Positions 23,785-32,885 of a stretch of DNA of 56,070 nucleotides are shown here, in pieces. Source of the DNA: Rhodanobacter glycinis (GTDB taxonomy: Bacteria > Pseudomonadota > Gammaproteobacteria > Xanthomonadales > Rhodanobacteraceae); contig NZ_FOSR01000010.1 in assembly GCF_900114325.1 (NCBI RefSeq), forward strand, positions 110,228-166,297, given 5' to 3'. The number at the start of each line of letters is the position of its first letter. The first letter of the stretch is position 1. Below the pieces are notes generated by a model, which was not told the DNA's origin, did not search any database, and saw only the letters and a list, made by a program, of their open reading frames with translations. Both the position numbers and the translations under genes were made by a program.

Positions 23785-25047
23785 TCAGGGCTTGCCGCCA
23801 CTCCGGATCAACGCCAGCATTTCGTGGCAGGCGCCCATGGTGTGGTAGTCGGTCTTGCCGGCGGGGCTTTTCTCGTCGTCGTACTTGCGGTTGTCCTGGG
23901 TGAGGATGCGATACCAGGCGCCGTAACGATGGTCGACCAGGTGCTGCCACGCGTAGGCCCACAGCTTGCCGTACCACGCGTCGTAGGCGGACTCGCCACT
24001 GGCCGCGTGCAGCAGGCCCGCGGCAGCCAGCGATTCGGCCTGCACCCAGAAATACTTGTCGCCGTCGCAGACGCTGCCGTCGGGGGCGAAGCCGTAGCAC
24101 AGGCCACCGTGCTCGTTGTCCCAGGCGTGTTCGACGGCGGCGTCGAACAAATGGCGCGCGGTGGGCAGCAGCCACTCCGGCGCCTGGCGTCCGGCAACGG
24201 GCAGTTCGCGCTGCAGGATCATCAGCAGCTTGGCCCACTCGGTCTGGTGGCCGGGCTGGAAACCCCAGGGACGGAACAGATTGCGCGGGTCGTCCTTGTT
24301 GTAGTCCGGGTCGATGTTCCATTGCAGGTCGTAGTGTTCCCACACCAGACCGCCGGCCTTGGCGGCCTGGCGTCGGGTCATGTGGTCGGCCAGCAGCAGG
24401 GCGCGGTCGAGGTAGCGCGCTTCGTGGCTGGCCTGCCACGCGGCGAGCATCGCTTCGCACATGTGCATGTTGGCGTTCTGGCCGCGGTAGTCGCTGAAGT
24501 GCCAGTCGGCGTCGGCCTCGTCGCGATACAGGCCGGCGTCGGCGTCCCAGAAACGCTGTTCGAGCAGATTCCAGGTTTCGTCCATCCACGGCACGGTTTC
24601 GTCGAAGCCGGCCTTGCGCGCGGTGGCGTAGGCCAGCAGCACGAAGGCGACGCCGTAGGCGTGGTTGGTGCGATCTTCCGGCTGGCCGTCGCGAATCGTC
24701 CAGGTGTAGCCGCCGGTTTGCGGGTTGCGGTGCGTTTCGCGCAGGTAGCGCAAGCCGTGGCGGGTGGCGTCGAGGTAGTCGCGCTGCAAGGTCGCGTCGT
24801 CGCCGAATTCCATCGCGGCCATCGCGTAGTTGAAGACGAAGCGCGTGCTGCTGACCAGGTGGCGATGGCTGCGATCGTAGATCGTGCCGTCGTCCTTGAA
24901 GTACTGGAAATAGCCGCCGGCCGGATCGATGACGTGCGGGTGATAGAACGCCATGGTGTCGGCGATGTGCTGGCGCAGGACATCGGCCGAGCGGAAGTCG
25001 GGCAGCGGTTCGGCGGGAAGGTGGGGGGGCATGCGTGGCGAATTCAT
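23785..25047 (-). CDS. AGE-family sugar epimerase/isomerase (probable D-mannose isomerase)
   Basis: 420-residue (alpha/alpha)6-barrel enzyme of the N-acylglucosamine 2-epimerase superfamily. Catalytic histidines expected from the YihS/mannose-isomerase branch are visible: His267 in GFQPGHQTEWAKLLM and His402 in GKTDYHTMGACHEML; STRFVFNYAMA and NANMHMCEAMLAAW are also typical. Last gene of the operon lacI-MFS-kinase-AGE, beside a GH92 mannosidase. Conversion of mannose to fructose would feed the adjacent kinase; this is inference from context, and mannobiose or cellobiose 2-epimerase is the alternative. ATG 25047 is 11 nt after the kinase stop; ATG 25032 is also possible. Confidence 0.88.
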   Translation of the reverse strand: MNSPRMPPHLPAEPLPDFRSADVLRQHIADTMAFYHPHVIDPAGGYFQYFKDDGTIYDRSHRHLVSSTRFVFNYAMAAMEFGDDATLQRDYLDATRHGLRYLRETHRNPQTGGYTWTIRDGQPEDRTNHAYGVAFVLLAYATARKAGFDETVPWMDETWNLLEQRFWDADAGLYRDEADADWHFSDYRGQNANMHMCEAMLAAWQASHEARYLDRALLLADHMTRRQAAKAGGLVWEHYDLQWNIDPDYNKDDPRNLFRPWGFQPGHQTEWAKLLMILQRELPVAGRQAPEWLLPTARHLFDAAVEHAWDNEHGGLCYGFAPDGSVCDGDKYFWVQAESLAAAGLLHAASGESAYDAWYGKLWAYAWQHLVDHRYGAWYRILTQDNRKYDDEKSPAGKTDYHTMGACHEMLALIRSGGKP

Positions 25048-25058
25048 GAGTGGCTGAT

Positions 25059-26033
25059 TCAAGAGTGAGTTTCCATGAAGGCCTGGACTTCGGCGTCGTC
25101 GGGCATCGCGGTGAACGAGCCCTGACGCGTCACGGTGAGTGCACCGGCGGCGGCGGCGAAGCGCAGCGTGGAATGCAGCCGCGGCAGCTCGGCAACCAGG
25201 GCGGGCAATTCGTTGGGACTGATCGCCTGCACGGCGAGTCGGTACAGCAGGCTGCCGACGAAGGCATCGCCGGCGGCGGTGGTGTCGACGGCAGGCACGC
25301 GGTAGGCCGGCAGCTCGCCATCCGCATCCGGTGCGAACCAGCGCAGCGATGCGTCGCCGTCGGTCACCACCAGCAGCCGCGTGTGGCCCTGCCACAGGCG
25401 TTCGAGCACGGCGGCTTCGCCGTCGGTGGCGAGGTAGGCGAATTCCTCGGCGCTGAGTTTCACCAGGTCGGCCAGGGTCAATGCATCCCACAGCGTGGGA
25501 TGCGCATCGGCACCGGCCGGCCACAGCGCAGGGCGCAGGTTGAGGTCGAAGCTGACCAGCGCGCCGGCGGCGCGCGCGCGGCGCATGCCTTCGCGGGTGG
25601 CTTCGGCCAGGGCCGGGTCGGTCATGCTGTTGGAGCAGACGTGGAAGATCGCGGTATCGGCGAAGGCTTCGGCGCGGAAATGGCGCGGCCGGAACAGCAG
25701 GTCGGCCGAGGGTGGCCGGTAGAAGCTGAAGCTGCGCTCGCCACGTGCGTCCAGTGCCACGAAGGCCAGTGCGGTATTGGCTTCATCGGTGCGCACCACG
25801 TCGTCCACGCCCACGCCGGCGCGATGCAGACTGTCCAGCAGCAGGTCGCCGAACAGGTCGCTGCCGAGCATGCCGGCGAAACGGGCTTGTCCACCCAGGC
25901 GCGCCACCGCCACCGCCACGTTGGCCGGGGCGCCGCCGGCGAAGGGCACGAAGGCGCGCGGATAGCCGTGGCCATCCGTGCCTTCGGCATGGAAATCGAT
26001 CAGTGCTTCACCAAAACAGAGGATGGATCTCAT
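25059..26033 (-). CDS. PfkB-family sugar kinase (probable fructokinase)
   Basis: 324-residue cytoplasmic ribokinase-family enzyme. N-terminal SILCFGEALIDFHAEG and FAGGAPANVAVAVARLGGQA are the sugar-binding region, and VDTTAAGDAFVGSLLYRL holds the anion hole and catalytic Asp. SFYRPPSADLLF is common in bacterial fructokinases. ATG 26033 starts 1 nt after the MFS stop, so the two are tightly coupled. In the mannose module it would phosphorylate fructose made by the AGE isomerase. Mannokinase or 2-keto-3-deoxygluconate kinase activity cannot be excluded from sequence. Confidence 0.9.
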   Translation of the reverse strand: MRSILCFGEALIDFHAEGTDGHGYPRAFVPFAGGAPANVAVAVARLGGQARFAGMLGSDLFGDLLLDSLHRAGVGVDDVVRTDEANTALAFVALDARGERSFSFYRPPSADLLFRPRHFRAEAFADTAIFHVCSNSMTDPALAEATREGMRRARAAGALVSFDLNLRPALWPAGADAHPTLWDALTLADLVKLSAEEFAYLATDGEAAVLERLWQGHTRLLVVTDGDASLRWFAPDADGELPAYRVPAVDTTAAGDAFVGSLLYRLAVQAISPNELPALVAELPRLHSTLRFAAAAGALTVTRQGSFTAMPDDAEVQAFMETHS

Positions 26034-26034
26034 G

Positions 26035-27375
26035 TCAGACGGATGCCTCCGTGGTGGGTGCCGCGGCAGGCGTCGGCGTGCGGATCTTCGAACCCGACAC
26101 GCCATAGAACACGATGTAGGCGTAACACAGCAGCGGCAGCACGAAGGCGTGCTGCAGGCCGATGTGGTCGGCCAGCACGCCGAGCAGGTACGGGATCACC
26201 GCGCCGCCCACGATGGCCATGATCAGCAGGCTCGACGCCTTGCTGGTCATCGGCCCGAGCCGCTCGATGCCGAGTGCGAAGATGGTCGGGAACATGATCG
26301 AGTTGAACAGCCCGATGATGATGATGCTGAACATCGCCACGTTGCCGTGGGTGCTCATGGTGGTGAGCACCAGCAGCGCGTTGATCACCGCAAAAACGCT
26401 CAGCAGCTTGCGTGGCGACAGGAACGCCATCAGCCACGAACCGAGGAAGCGCCCGACCATCGCGCCGCCCCAGTAGAACGAGGTGTAGTAGGCCGCCTGC
26501 TGCTCGCTGATGTGGCCGATGTCCGGCATCGCCAGGTAGTTCACCATGGCGCTGCCGATCGACACTTCCGCGCCGACGTAGAAGAAAATGCCGAGCACGC
26601 CGAACAGCACGTGCGGATGGCGCAGCACATCGGCATAGGTGTGGTGGCCCACGTCGGCCTGGTCGGTGGCTTCGCGCAGGGCGGGCAGGCGGAACAGCCA
26701 CACGAACACGGCCAGCAGGAACAGCACGATGGCCAGGCCGATATACGGCCCCTGCACGGCATGCGCCTGCTGCGCCTGGTAAGCGAGCTGGTCGGCGCCG
26801 GCCATGTGCGCGATGTCGTCCGGGCTTTTCACCACCGCCGACAGGATCAGCTTGCCGCCGAACCACAGCGCCAGCGCGGTACCCAGCGAGTTCAGCGCTT
26901 GCGCCAGGGTGAGGCGGCTGGAGCTGGTGCGCTCCGGGCCGAGCAGGGATACGTACGGATTGGCGGCCACCTGCAGCACGGTGATGCCGGTGGCGAGCAC
27001 GAACAGCGCGCCGAGGAATGCGTCGTACAGATGCAGCGCCGCGGCGGGCCAGAAGCCGAGCGCGCCGATGCCGGCGATGGCCAGTCCCGCCACCACGCCG
27101 TTCTTGTAGCCCAGCCGGGCGACCAGCTTGCCGGCCGGCAGCGCCATCAGGAAGTACGCGCCGAAGAAGGTCGACTGCACCAGCATCACCTGGGCGTAAT
27201 CGAGCTGGAATGTCGATTTGAGGTGCGGAATCAGGATGTCGTTCAGTGCGGTCAGCAGACCCCACATGAAGAACACCGTGGTGATCACGCCCAGGGCCAT
27301 CGGGAAGTCGGTATAGCGCTGGCCTCCGCCGGGGGCGGGCGTGGACTGGCTGGCAGGCGGTGCAGTGAAGGCCAT
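26035..27375 (-). CDS. FucP/GluP-type MFS sugar:proton symporter
   Basis: 446 residues, about 12 helices. The N-terminus MALGVITTVFFMWGLLTALNDILIPHLKS, with the FxxWG...LND element of the fucose/glucose-galactose permease branch, and VLQVAANPYVSLLGPERTS place it in the FucP family. C-terminal motifs include IIGLFNSIMFPTIFALGIE. It is likely to import a hexose, and mannose is favoured by the GH92/AGE/kinase context (inference). AGGGAG lies 8 nt before ATG 27375. It follows lacI by 17 nt and precedes the kinase by 1 nt. Confidence 0.92.
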   Translation of the reverse strand: MAFTAPPASQSTPAPGGGQRYTDFPMALGVITTVFFMWGLLTALNDILIPHLKSTFQLDYAQVMLVQSTFFGAYFLMALPAGKLVARLGYKNGVVAGLAIAGIGALGFWPAAALHLYDAFLGALFVLATGITVLQVAANPYVSLLGPERTSSSRLTLAQALNSLGTALALWFGGKLILSAVVKSPDDIAHMAGADQLAYQAQQAHAVQGPYIGLAIVLFLLAVFVWLFRLPALREATDQADVGHHTYADVLRHPHVLFGVLGIFFYVGAEVSIGSAMVNYLAMPDIGHISEQQAAYYTSFYWGGAMVGRFLGSWLMAFLSPRKLLSVFAVINALLVLTTMSTHGNVAMFSIIIIGLFNSIMFPTIFALGIERLGPMTSKASSLLIMAIVGGAVIPYLLGVLADHIGLQHAFVLPLLCYAYIVFYGVSGSKIRTPTPAAAPTTEASV

Positions 27376-27392
27376 GCGGATTCTCCCTGGAA

Positions 27393-28445
27393 TCAGGCGG
27401 CGGGTGGTGGGCAGCTGCTTTCGCGCACGACCAGCTTCACCGGTGCAATGGTGTGGCCGACGGGCGTGTCGGGATGTTGCAGACGCTGCATCAGCAGCGC
27501 GGCGGCTTGCTTGCCGCGTTCGCGCGGCACGGTGGACAGCGTGGTGAGCGGCGGCATGCTCACCTGTGCTTCGGCGATATCGTCGAAGCCGGTGATCGCG
27601 AAATCATGGCCGGGGCGGCGACCGTGCTGGTACAGGCCCAGCATCAGGCCCAGCGCCACGGCGTCGTTGTAGCAGACCGCCGCGGTGGGCGAGGTCTTGC
27701 CGGCGAACAGCGCCGCGGTCTGGCGGGCGGCGTCCAGGCGGGTGGGCGCGCTTTCGACCATCCAGTGCGATTCCACGCGCAGTCCGGCCGCGTGCATCGC
27801 CTGTCGATAGCCTTCGCGGCGCTGGCGGCACGAGCTGGAGTCGCGATGGCCGCCGAAGAAGGCGATGCGCTTGTGGCCCAGTGCGATCAGGTGCTCGGTG
27901 GCCATTTGCGCGCCGCGCTGGTTGTCCAGCGCCAGCGTGTCCCAGTGGGCGATCTCGGGCACGCTGCCGTCCAGCTCGCGGTTGAACAGCAGCAGCGGCA
28001 TGTGGCTGCCCACCGCCGCCAGTACCTTGCGTGCATCGCTGCCTTCGGCCGGCGACAGGATGATGCCGCCCGGACCGTGTTCCACCAGCGAGCCGAGCAC
28101 GGCCTCTTCGCGCGCGGGCGATTCGGCGGTGCTGCCCAGCAACGTGACGAAGCCGGCGCCGGCGACCGCTTCGTCCACGCCGGCGGCGAATTCGGCGAAG
28201 AACGGGTTGGCCAGGTCGTTGAGCACCAGCGCGATGCTGGATGACGTGCGGCGGCGCAAATTGGCGGCGGCGCGGTTGTAGACGTACCCTTGTCGGCGCA
28301 GTTCCTCTTCCACCCGCGCTCGCGTGTGTTTGTTCACCAGCGGACTGCCCCGCAACACCAACGACACGGTGGCGCGCGAGACATTGCAGCCAGCCGCGAT
28401 ATCGCTCAGGGTGACCTTGCGCCGAACCTGCGGAGTGCTTCCCAT
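27393..28445 (-). CDS. LacI-family regulator of the mannose module
   Basis: 350-residue repressor. The N-terminal helix-turn-helix is VTLSDIAAGCNVSRATVSLVLRG, followed by the hinge helix (YVYNRAAANLRRRTSSSIALV) and a periplasmic-binding-protein-like effector domain ending with ITGFDDIAEAQVSMPPLTTL. ATG 28445 has GGGGAA at ~9 nt. It heads the lacI-MFS-kinase-AGE operon and is divergent from the GH92 gene. Two copies of an 18-bp CG-centred box flank the intergenic region and are its probable operators, giving autoregulation plus control of GH92; the inducer would be mannose or a derivative (inference). Confidence 0.93.
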   Translation of the reverse strand: MGSTPQVRRKVTLSDIAAGCNVSRATVSLVLRGSPLVNKHTRARVEEELRRQGYVYNRAAANLRRRTSSSIALVLNDLANPFFAEFAAGVDEAVAGAGFVTLLGSTAESPAREEAVLGSLVEHGPGGIILSPAEGSDARKVLAAVGSHMPLLLFNRELDGSVPEIAHWDTLALDNQRGAQMATEHLIALGHKRIAFFGGHRDSSSCRQRREGYRQAMHAAGLRVESHWMVESAPTRLDAARQTAALFAGKTSPTAAVCYNDAVALGLMLGLYQHGRRPGHDFAITGFDDIAEAQVSMPPLTTLSTVPRERGKQAAALLMQRLQHPDTPVGHTIAPVKLVVRESSCPPPAA

Positions 28446-28461
28446 CGTGGATGTTCCCCGG

Positions 28462-28479
28462 TTTGTAACGATCCAAATG
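28462..28479. promoter_or_regulatory. LacI-type operator box 1 (TTTGTAACGATCCAAATG)
   Basis: 18-bp box 17 nt upstream of the lacI start, identical to box 2. The inner 16 bp (TTTG...CG...CAAA) are symmetric at 12 positions with the CG centre typical of LacI-family sites. The placement fits repression of the lacI-led operon. Confidence 0.7.
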
Positions 28480-28563
28480 TAACCGAATCTTGCCGATTGC
28501 GGGAGATTCGTGATAGCTGCAGTGCAGCATGCAGGCTTCGCCGGTGGGTGCTAGCTTGCTGCA

Positions 28564-28581
28564 TTTGTAACGATCCAAATG
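28564..28581. promoter_or_regulatory. LacI-type operator box 2 (TTTGTAACGATCCAAATG)
   Basis: Exact second copy, 102 bp from box 1 in the same orientation, ending 29 nt before the GH92 ATG. An exact 18-bp repeat inside a 165-bp divergent intergenic region next to a lacI gene is strong evidence for operator function; looping between the boxes is possible. Confidence 0.7.
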
Positions 28582-28610
28582 GCCGGCTGGCCCGCAACCG
28601 AGGAATCCCG

Positions 28611-30950
28611 ATGACCCGTCGTCCATCCCGCTTCTGGCTTCCCGCCTTGCTCACCGCCGCGGTCGGCCTGTGGCCGGTGCTGGCGTCCGCCGCCGCGCCC
28701 GGGCATGCCGGCTCGGTCGATCCGAGCATCGGTACCGGTGGCGATGGCCATACTTTTCCCGGCGCCACGGTGCCGTTCGGCATGATCCAGTTGTCGCCGG
28801 ATACCGCGATGCCGGATTTCAAGCACGCCTACAAGTGGGCCGCCGGCTACCAGTATGGCGACCCGACCATCATGGGCTTCTCGCACACGCATTTCTCCGG
28901 TTCCGGTCATTCGGACATGGGCGACGTGCTGGTCATGCCGATTGCCGGCGACGTGAAGCTGGACCCGGGTGACCCGACCAAGCCGGGCAGCGGTTACCGC
29001 TCGCGCTTCAGCCATGCCACCGAAGTGGAGCACGCCGGCTATTACGCAGTGACGCTGGCGGATTACGGCGTGCGTGCCGAGCTGACCGCCGGGCGTCGCG
29101 TGGGCTGGCATCGCTACACCTTTCCCAAGGACAAGCCGGCGCATGTGCTGCTCGACCTGCGCCCCAGCATCTACGACTACCCGGGCAAGGTGCTGTGGGC
29201 GCGCCTGCGCGTGCGCCCGGACGGCACCGTCAGCGGTTGTCGCACCACTCGCGGCTGGGCGCCGGGTCGGCAGCTCTGCTTCGCGATGCGCTTCAACCAG
29301 CCGATGGTCTCGCGCACGCTGTACGACCGCGAGACGAACGTGGTCTACAAGGGTTTCAAGGGCCCGGGCAACCAGCCGCAGGACCACGATGCCGAGAACG
29401 GCCGCGCGCTGGAAGGCGTGTTCGACTTCGGCAAGCTGAAGTCGCCGCTGGTGGTGAAGGTGTCCATATCGTCGGTAAGCGAGGCGAACGCGATCGCCAA
29501 CCTCGACCAGGACGGCAAGGGCTGGGATTTCGATGCCCGCCGTGCCGAGGCCACCGCGATGTGGAACAAGGCGCTGTCGTCGATCGACGTGTCCGGCACG
29601 AAGACGCAGCAGACCCAGTTCTACACCGCGCTGTACCACGCGATGCTGTCGCCCACGCTGAGCATGGACGTCAATGGCGAATACCGCGGGCCGGATCATG
29701 AAGTGCACACGGCCAAGGGTTTCGACTTCTATTCGAGCTGGTCGTTGTGGGATGTCTATCGCGCGCAGCAGCCGTTGATGGTGCTGCTGCGGCCCGATCT
29801 CAGCACCGATTTCATCCAGTCATTGATCGCCGCGCAGCAGGCCAGCCCGTTCGGCATCCTGCCGGTGTGGGCATATCAGGGGCTGGAGACCTGGTGCATG
29901 ATCGGCTACCACGCGGTGCCGGTGATTGCCGATGCGTACCTGAAGGGCGTGCGCGGTTTCGACGCCAATGCGGCGATGAAGGCGATGGTCGCCAGCGCCA
30001 CCTATGGCCCGTACGGCGACCTGGCCGACTACATGAAACTCGGCTACGTGCCGATCGACAAGGAGCCGGAAGCGGCCTCCAAGACCCTGGAATATGCCTA
30101 CGACGACTGGTCGCTGGCGCAGATGGCCACGGCGATGGGCAAGACCAGGATTGCCGCCACCTTCGACAAGCGCGCCACCAACTGGCGCAACGCATGGGAT
30201 CCGAAAACCGGCTTCATGCGCGCCAAGCTCAGCAACGGCCAGTTCCGCACGCCGTTCGACCCCACCTATGCCGGTTACGGCAGCGATTACACCGAAGGCA
30301 ACGCGTGGCAGTACTCGTGGTACGTGCCACAGGACGTGGCCGGGCTGATCACGGCGATGGGCGGCGATGCGAAATTCGATGCCAAGCTGGATGAACTGTT
30401 CGACGCCAAGGTCGATCCGTCGCACTTCAAGAACGTGGAAGACATCACCGGCCTGATCGGCTGGTACGCCCACGGCAACGAGCCCAGCCATCACATCGCC
30501 TATCTGTACGACTACGCCGGCGAGCCGTGGAAGACGCAGGAGCGGCTGAAACAGATCATGGAGACCCAGTACGCCGCGCGACCGGATGGCCTCAGCGGCA
30601 ACGACGACCTCGGCCAGATGTCGGCCTGGTACATCTTCACCGCACTGGGCTTCTACCCGGTGACGCCGGCCAGCGACCAGTACGCGATCGGCCGACCGTT
30701 CGTGCCGAAGGCGGTGATCCACCTGACCAACGGCCATACCTTCACCGTGGTGGCCGATCACCTGGACGCTGCGCATCCCTATGTGGGCAAGGTGACGCTG
30801 AACGGCAAGCCGCTGGACCGGGTGTATCTGCACCACGCCGAGATCCTTGCCGGCGGCGAGCTGCACTTCACCATGCAGGCCACGCCGAATCGCAGCTGGG
30901 GGCATGATCTTGCGGCGCGTCCGACGTCGATGAGCCGGTACGGGCAGTAA
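28611..30950 (+). CDS. Secreted GH92 alpha-mannosidase
   Basis: 779-residue calcium-dependent exo-alpha-mannosidase family protein. The signal peptide ends around LASAAAPG. Family motifs in order: VDPSIGTGGDGHTFPGATVP, IMGFSHTHFSGSGHSDMGD, SLWDVYRAQQPLM, YTEGNAWQYSW, HGNEPSHHIAYLYDYAG (catalytic acid Glu624) and GNDDLGQMSAWYIFTALGF (Asp665/Asp666 region, catalytic base). GAGGAA precedes ATG 28611. It would release mannose from N-glycans or manno-oligosaccharides in the periplasm or outside, for uptake by the divergent FucP-type permease. Linkage preference is not readable. Confidence 0.95.
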   Translation: MTRRPSRFWLPALLTAAVGLWPVLASAAAPGHAGSVDPSIGTGGDGHTFPGATVPFGMIQLSPDTAMPDFKHAYKWAAGYQYGDPTIMGFSHTHFSGSGHSDMGDVLVMPIAGDVKLDPGDPTKPGSGYRSRFSHATEVEHAGYYAVTLADYGVRAELTAGRRVGWHRYTFPKDKPAHVLLDLRPSIYDYPGKVLWARLRVRPDGTVSGCRTTRGWAPGRQLCFAMRFNQPMVSRTLYDRETNVVYKGFKGPGNQPQDHDAENGRALEGVFDFGKLKSPLVVKVSISSVSEANAIANLDQDGKGWDFDARRAEATAMWNKALSSIDVSGTKTQQTQFYTALYHAMLSPTLSMDVNGEYRGPDHEVHTAKGFDFYSSWSLWDVYRAQQPLMVLLRPDLSTDFIQSLIAAQQASPFGILPVWAYQGLETWCMIGYHAVPVIADAYLKGVRGFDANAAMKAMVASATYGPYGDLADYMKLGYVPIDKEPEAASKTLEYAYDDWSLAQMATAMGKTRIAATFDKRATNWRNAWDPKTGFMRAKLSNGQFRTPFDPTYAGYGSDYTEGNAWQYSWYVPQDVAGLITAMGGDAKFDAKLDELFDAKVDPSHFKNVEDITGLIGWYAHGNEPSHHIAYLYDYAGEPWKTQERLKQIMETQYAARPDGLSGNDDLGQMSAWYIFTALGFYPVTPASDQYAIGRPFVPKAVIHLTNGHTFTVVADHLDAAHPYVGKVTLNGKPLDRVYLHHAEILAGGELHFTMQATPNRSWGHDLAARPTSMSRYGQ

Positions 30951-30966
30951 TCGTGGTTTCCGGACT

Positions 30967-30988
30967 CCCGCGCCATGCATGGCGCGGG
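30967..30988. terminator. 22-bp perfect palindrome after the GH92 gene
   Basis: CCCGCGCCATG and CATGGCGCGGG form a continuous palindrome 16 nt after the GH92 stop. With a minimal loop it makes a GC stem, but no T-run follows, so termination is only suggested by position. Confidence 0.45.
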
Positions 30989-31079
30989 GTCGGCACGGTG
31001 ATCCCGCGCACACGGGGCAGGCTGGCGCGCTTGCGGAAACATGCCAGAATGCCTTGTCATGCCTATGAGGGACCCGACG

Positions 31080-32885
31080 ATGATCCGTAGGGGGATGCGG
31101 GATGTGGTGGCGCTGCGCTGGCGCATCGTCAGCCTGCTGTTCGCCGTGCTCGTGATCGTTGCGCTTCCCTACATGATTACCCGCAGCGGTGCGCAACAGG
31201 CGTTGGGTGCCGGTGCGCAGGTCACCCGCTCGGCCGAGACCAGCGCGCTGGTCTACCGCATCGCCTATGTGGTGCGCGACAGCGAGGCGGCGATCTACCG
31301 GTTGATCGGCGGTGAACACACCGCGACCGAATTGGCCCGCGCGCAACGTGCCGACCACGACGTGCCGCAATTGCTGGAATCCCTGCGCGAGCGAACCAGC
31401 GACAACGCCGGACAACAGCGGCTGGTGACCTCGCTGGCCGCCGCCGTGGCGGGACGGCTGGCGCTGATGGACCAGGCCTTGCTGTTGTATCAGCGCGGTG
31501 ACGCGGCCGGTGCCAATGCCTCCATGCGCGATGCCAGCCGGCTGTACAACATCGACAGCCTGACCACGCACATGGCCGCCAGCCAGGAAGGCATCCTGGA
31601 GCAGCGGCGCCTCGATGCGCAGAAGCAATCGTTCGACAGCAGCCTGGTGCTGGGCATCACCGCGGCGGCGCAGATCCTGTTGCTGGTCATCGTGGTGGTG
31701 GTGTCCGAACGACAGATCGGCAAGCGCCTGCGGGCGGAGACGCGCGAAGAACAGGCCGTGCGACGTTCGCGCCTGATCGTGCAGACGGTGCGCGAGCCGA
31801 TCGCGCTGCTCGACGAAGATCTGTGCACGCTGCTGGTCAATGCGGCCTTCAGCGAGTTGTACGGCGTGGCGCAGGATGTCCGTGCGCAGCCGCTGGCCGG
31901 GATCGGCGATGGTGCGTGGAGCGATGGCGCGCTGCTGCAGCGGCTCACTGACGTGCTGGTACGCGACCGCGAGCTGTGGGATTACGAACTGATCCAGCGC
32001 ACCGTCGACGACGTGGAACGCCACGTGGTGATCAACGCGCGCCGGTTGCAGCAGGACAACGACAAGCCCGCGTTGCTGCTGACGGTGAGCGACGTTACCG
32101 CGCGCGCGCTGGTCGAGCAGCAGGTGAACGACCTCAACCGCCAGCTCGAAGGCAAGGTGGCGCAGGTTTCCGACGTCAATCGCGAGCTGGAGGCGTTCAG
32201 TTATTCCGTCTCGCACGACCTGCGTGCGCCGTTGCGCCATATCGCCGGTTTTGCCGGCAAGCTGGAGCAACACCTGGGCGACCAGGCCGACGAGCGCGCG
32301 CATCATTACCTGGACGTGATCGGCGACGCGTCGAAGCGGATGGCCCAGCTGATCGACGACCTGCTGGTGTTCTCGCGGCTGGGGCGCGGCGCCCTGCGAC
32401 TGCAACCGGTGGACATGCAATCGCTGGTGGAGGAAGCGCGTGCGATGGCCGAGTCGGAGGCCATCGGGCGGCACATCACCTGGAAGATCGATCCGTTGCC
32501 GATCGTCATCGGCGACGAAAACATGCTGCGCACCGTGTGGCAGAACCTGATCGGCAACGCGGTGAAATACACCGGCCATCGCGAGGATGCGCACATCCAG
32601 GTCACCACGCGGCGCACGCGCCAGGGTGACCACGAATTTACCGTCGCCGACAACGGCGCCGGTTTCGACATGCAGTACGCCGGCAAGTTGTTCGGCGTGT
32701 TCCAGCGGCTGCATCGCTCCTCCGAGTTTCCCGGCAACGGCATCGGCCTGGCCAACGTGCGGCGCATCGTCACGCGCCACGGTGGCCGCACCTGGGCCGA
32801 GGGCGAGCCGGACGAAGGGGCACGTTTCCACTTCACGCTGTCGGCCGCCGAGCCGACGCCGTCCCATACACGAGAGACTTCATGA
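31080..32885 (+). CDS. Membrane sensor histidine kinase (CHASE3-like, PAS-like, HisKA, HATPase)
   Basis: 601 residues. TM1 is IVSLLFAVLVIVALPYMI, then a ~150-residue helical extracytoplasmic domain like CHASE3 (RSAETSALVYRIAYVVRDSE), and TM2 is ILLLVIVVVV. A PAS-like region (IVQTVREPIALLDEDLCTLL) follows, then HisKA with His379 in FSYSVSHDLRAPLRHIAGF and HATPase boxes NLIGNAVKYTG, DNGAGFDM and NGIGLANVRRIV. The last boxes resemble phytochrome-type kinases. ATG 31080 was chosen for AGGGA 6 nt upstream; upstream ATGs lack a site. It overlaps the receiver gene by ATGA, so the two form a kinase/receiver pair. The signal is unknown. Confidence 0.92.
   Translation: MIRRGMRDVVALRWRIVSLLFAVLVIVALPYMITRSGAQQALGAGAQVTRSAETSALVYRIAYVVRDSEAAIYRLIGGEHTATELARAQRADHDVPQLLESLRERTSDNAGQQRLVTSLAAAVAGRLALMDQALLLYQRGDAAGANASMRDASRLYNIDSLTTHMAASQEGILEQRRLDAQKQSFDSSLVLGITAAAQILLLVIVVVVSERQIGKRLRAETREEQAVRRSRLIVQTVREPIALLDEDLCTLLVNAAFSELYGVAQDVRAQPLAGIGDGAWSDGALLQRLTDVLVRDRELWDYELIQRTVDDVERHVVINARRLQQDNDKPALLLTVSDVTARALVEQQVNDLNRQLEGKVAQVSDVNRELEAFSYSVSHDLRAPLRHIAGFAGKLEQHLGDQADERAHHYLDVIGDASKRMAQLIDDLLVFSRLGRGALRLQPVDMQSLVEEARAMAESEAIGRHITWKIDPLPIVIGDENMLRTVWQNLIGNAVKYTGHREDAHIQVTTRRTRQGDHEFTVADNGAGFDMQYAGKLFGVFQRLHRSSEFPGNGIGLANVRRIVTRHGGRTWAEGEPDEGARFHFTLSAAEPTPSHTRETS

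Noticed and set aside
29820-32867. 1015-codon minus-strand frame across GH92 and the histidine kinase
   Set aside because: It spans two convincing plus-strand genes and their intergenic region and shows no recognisable protein family.
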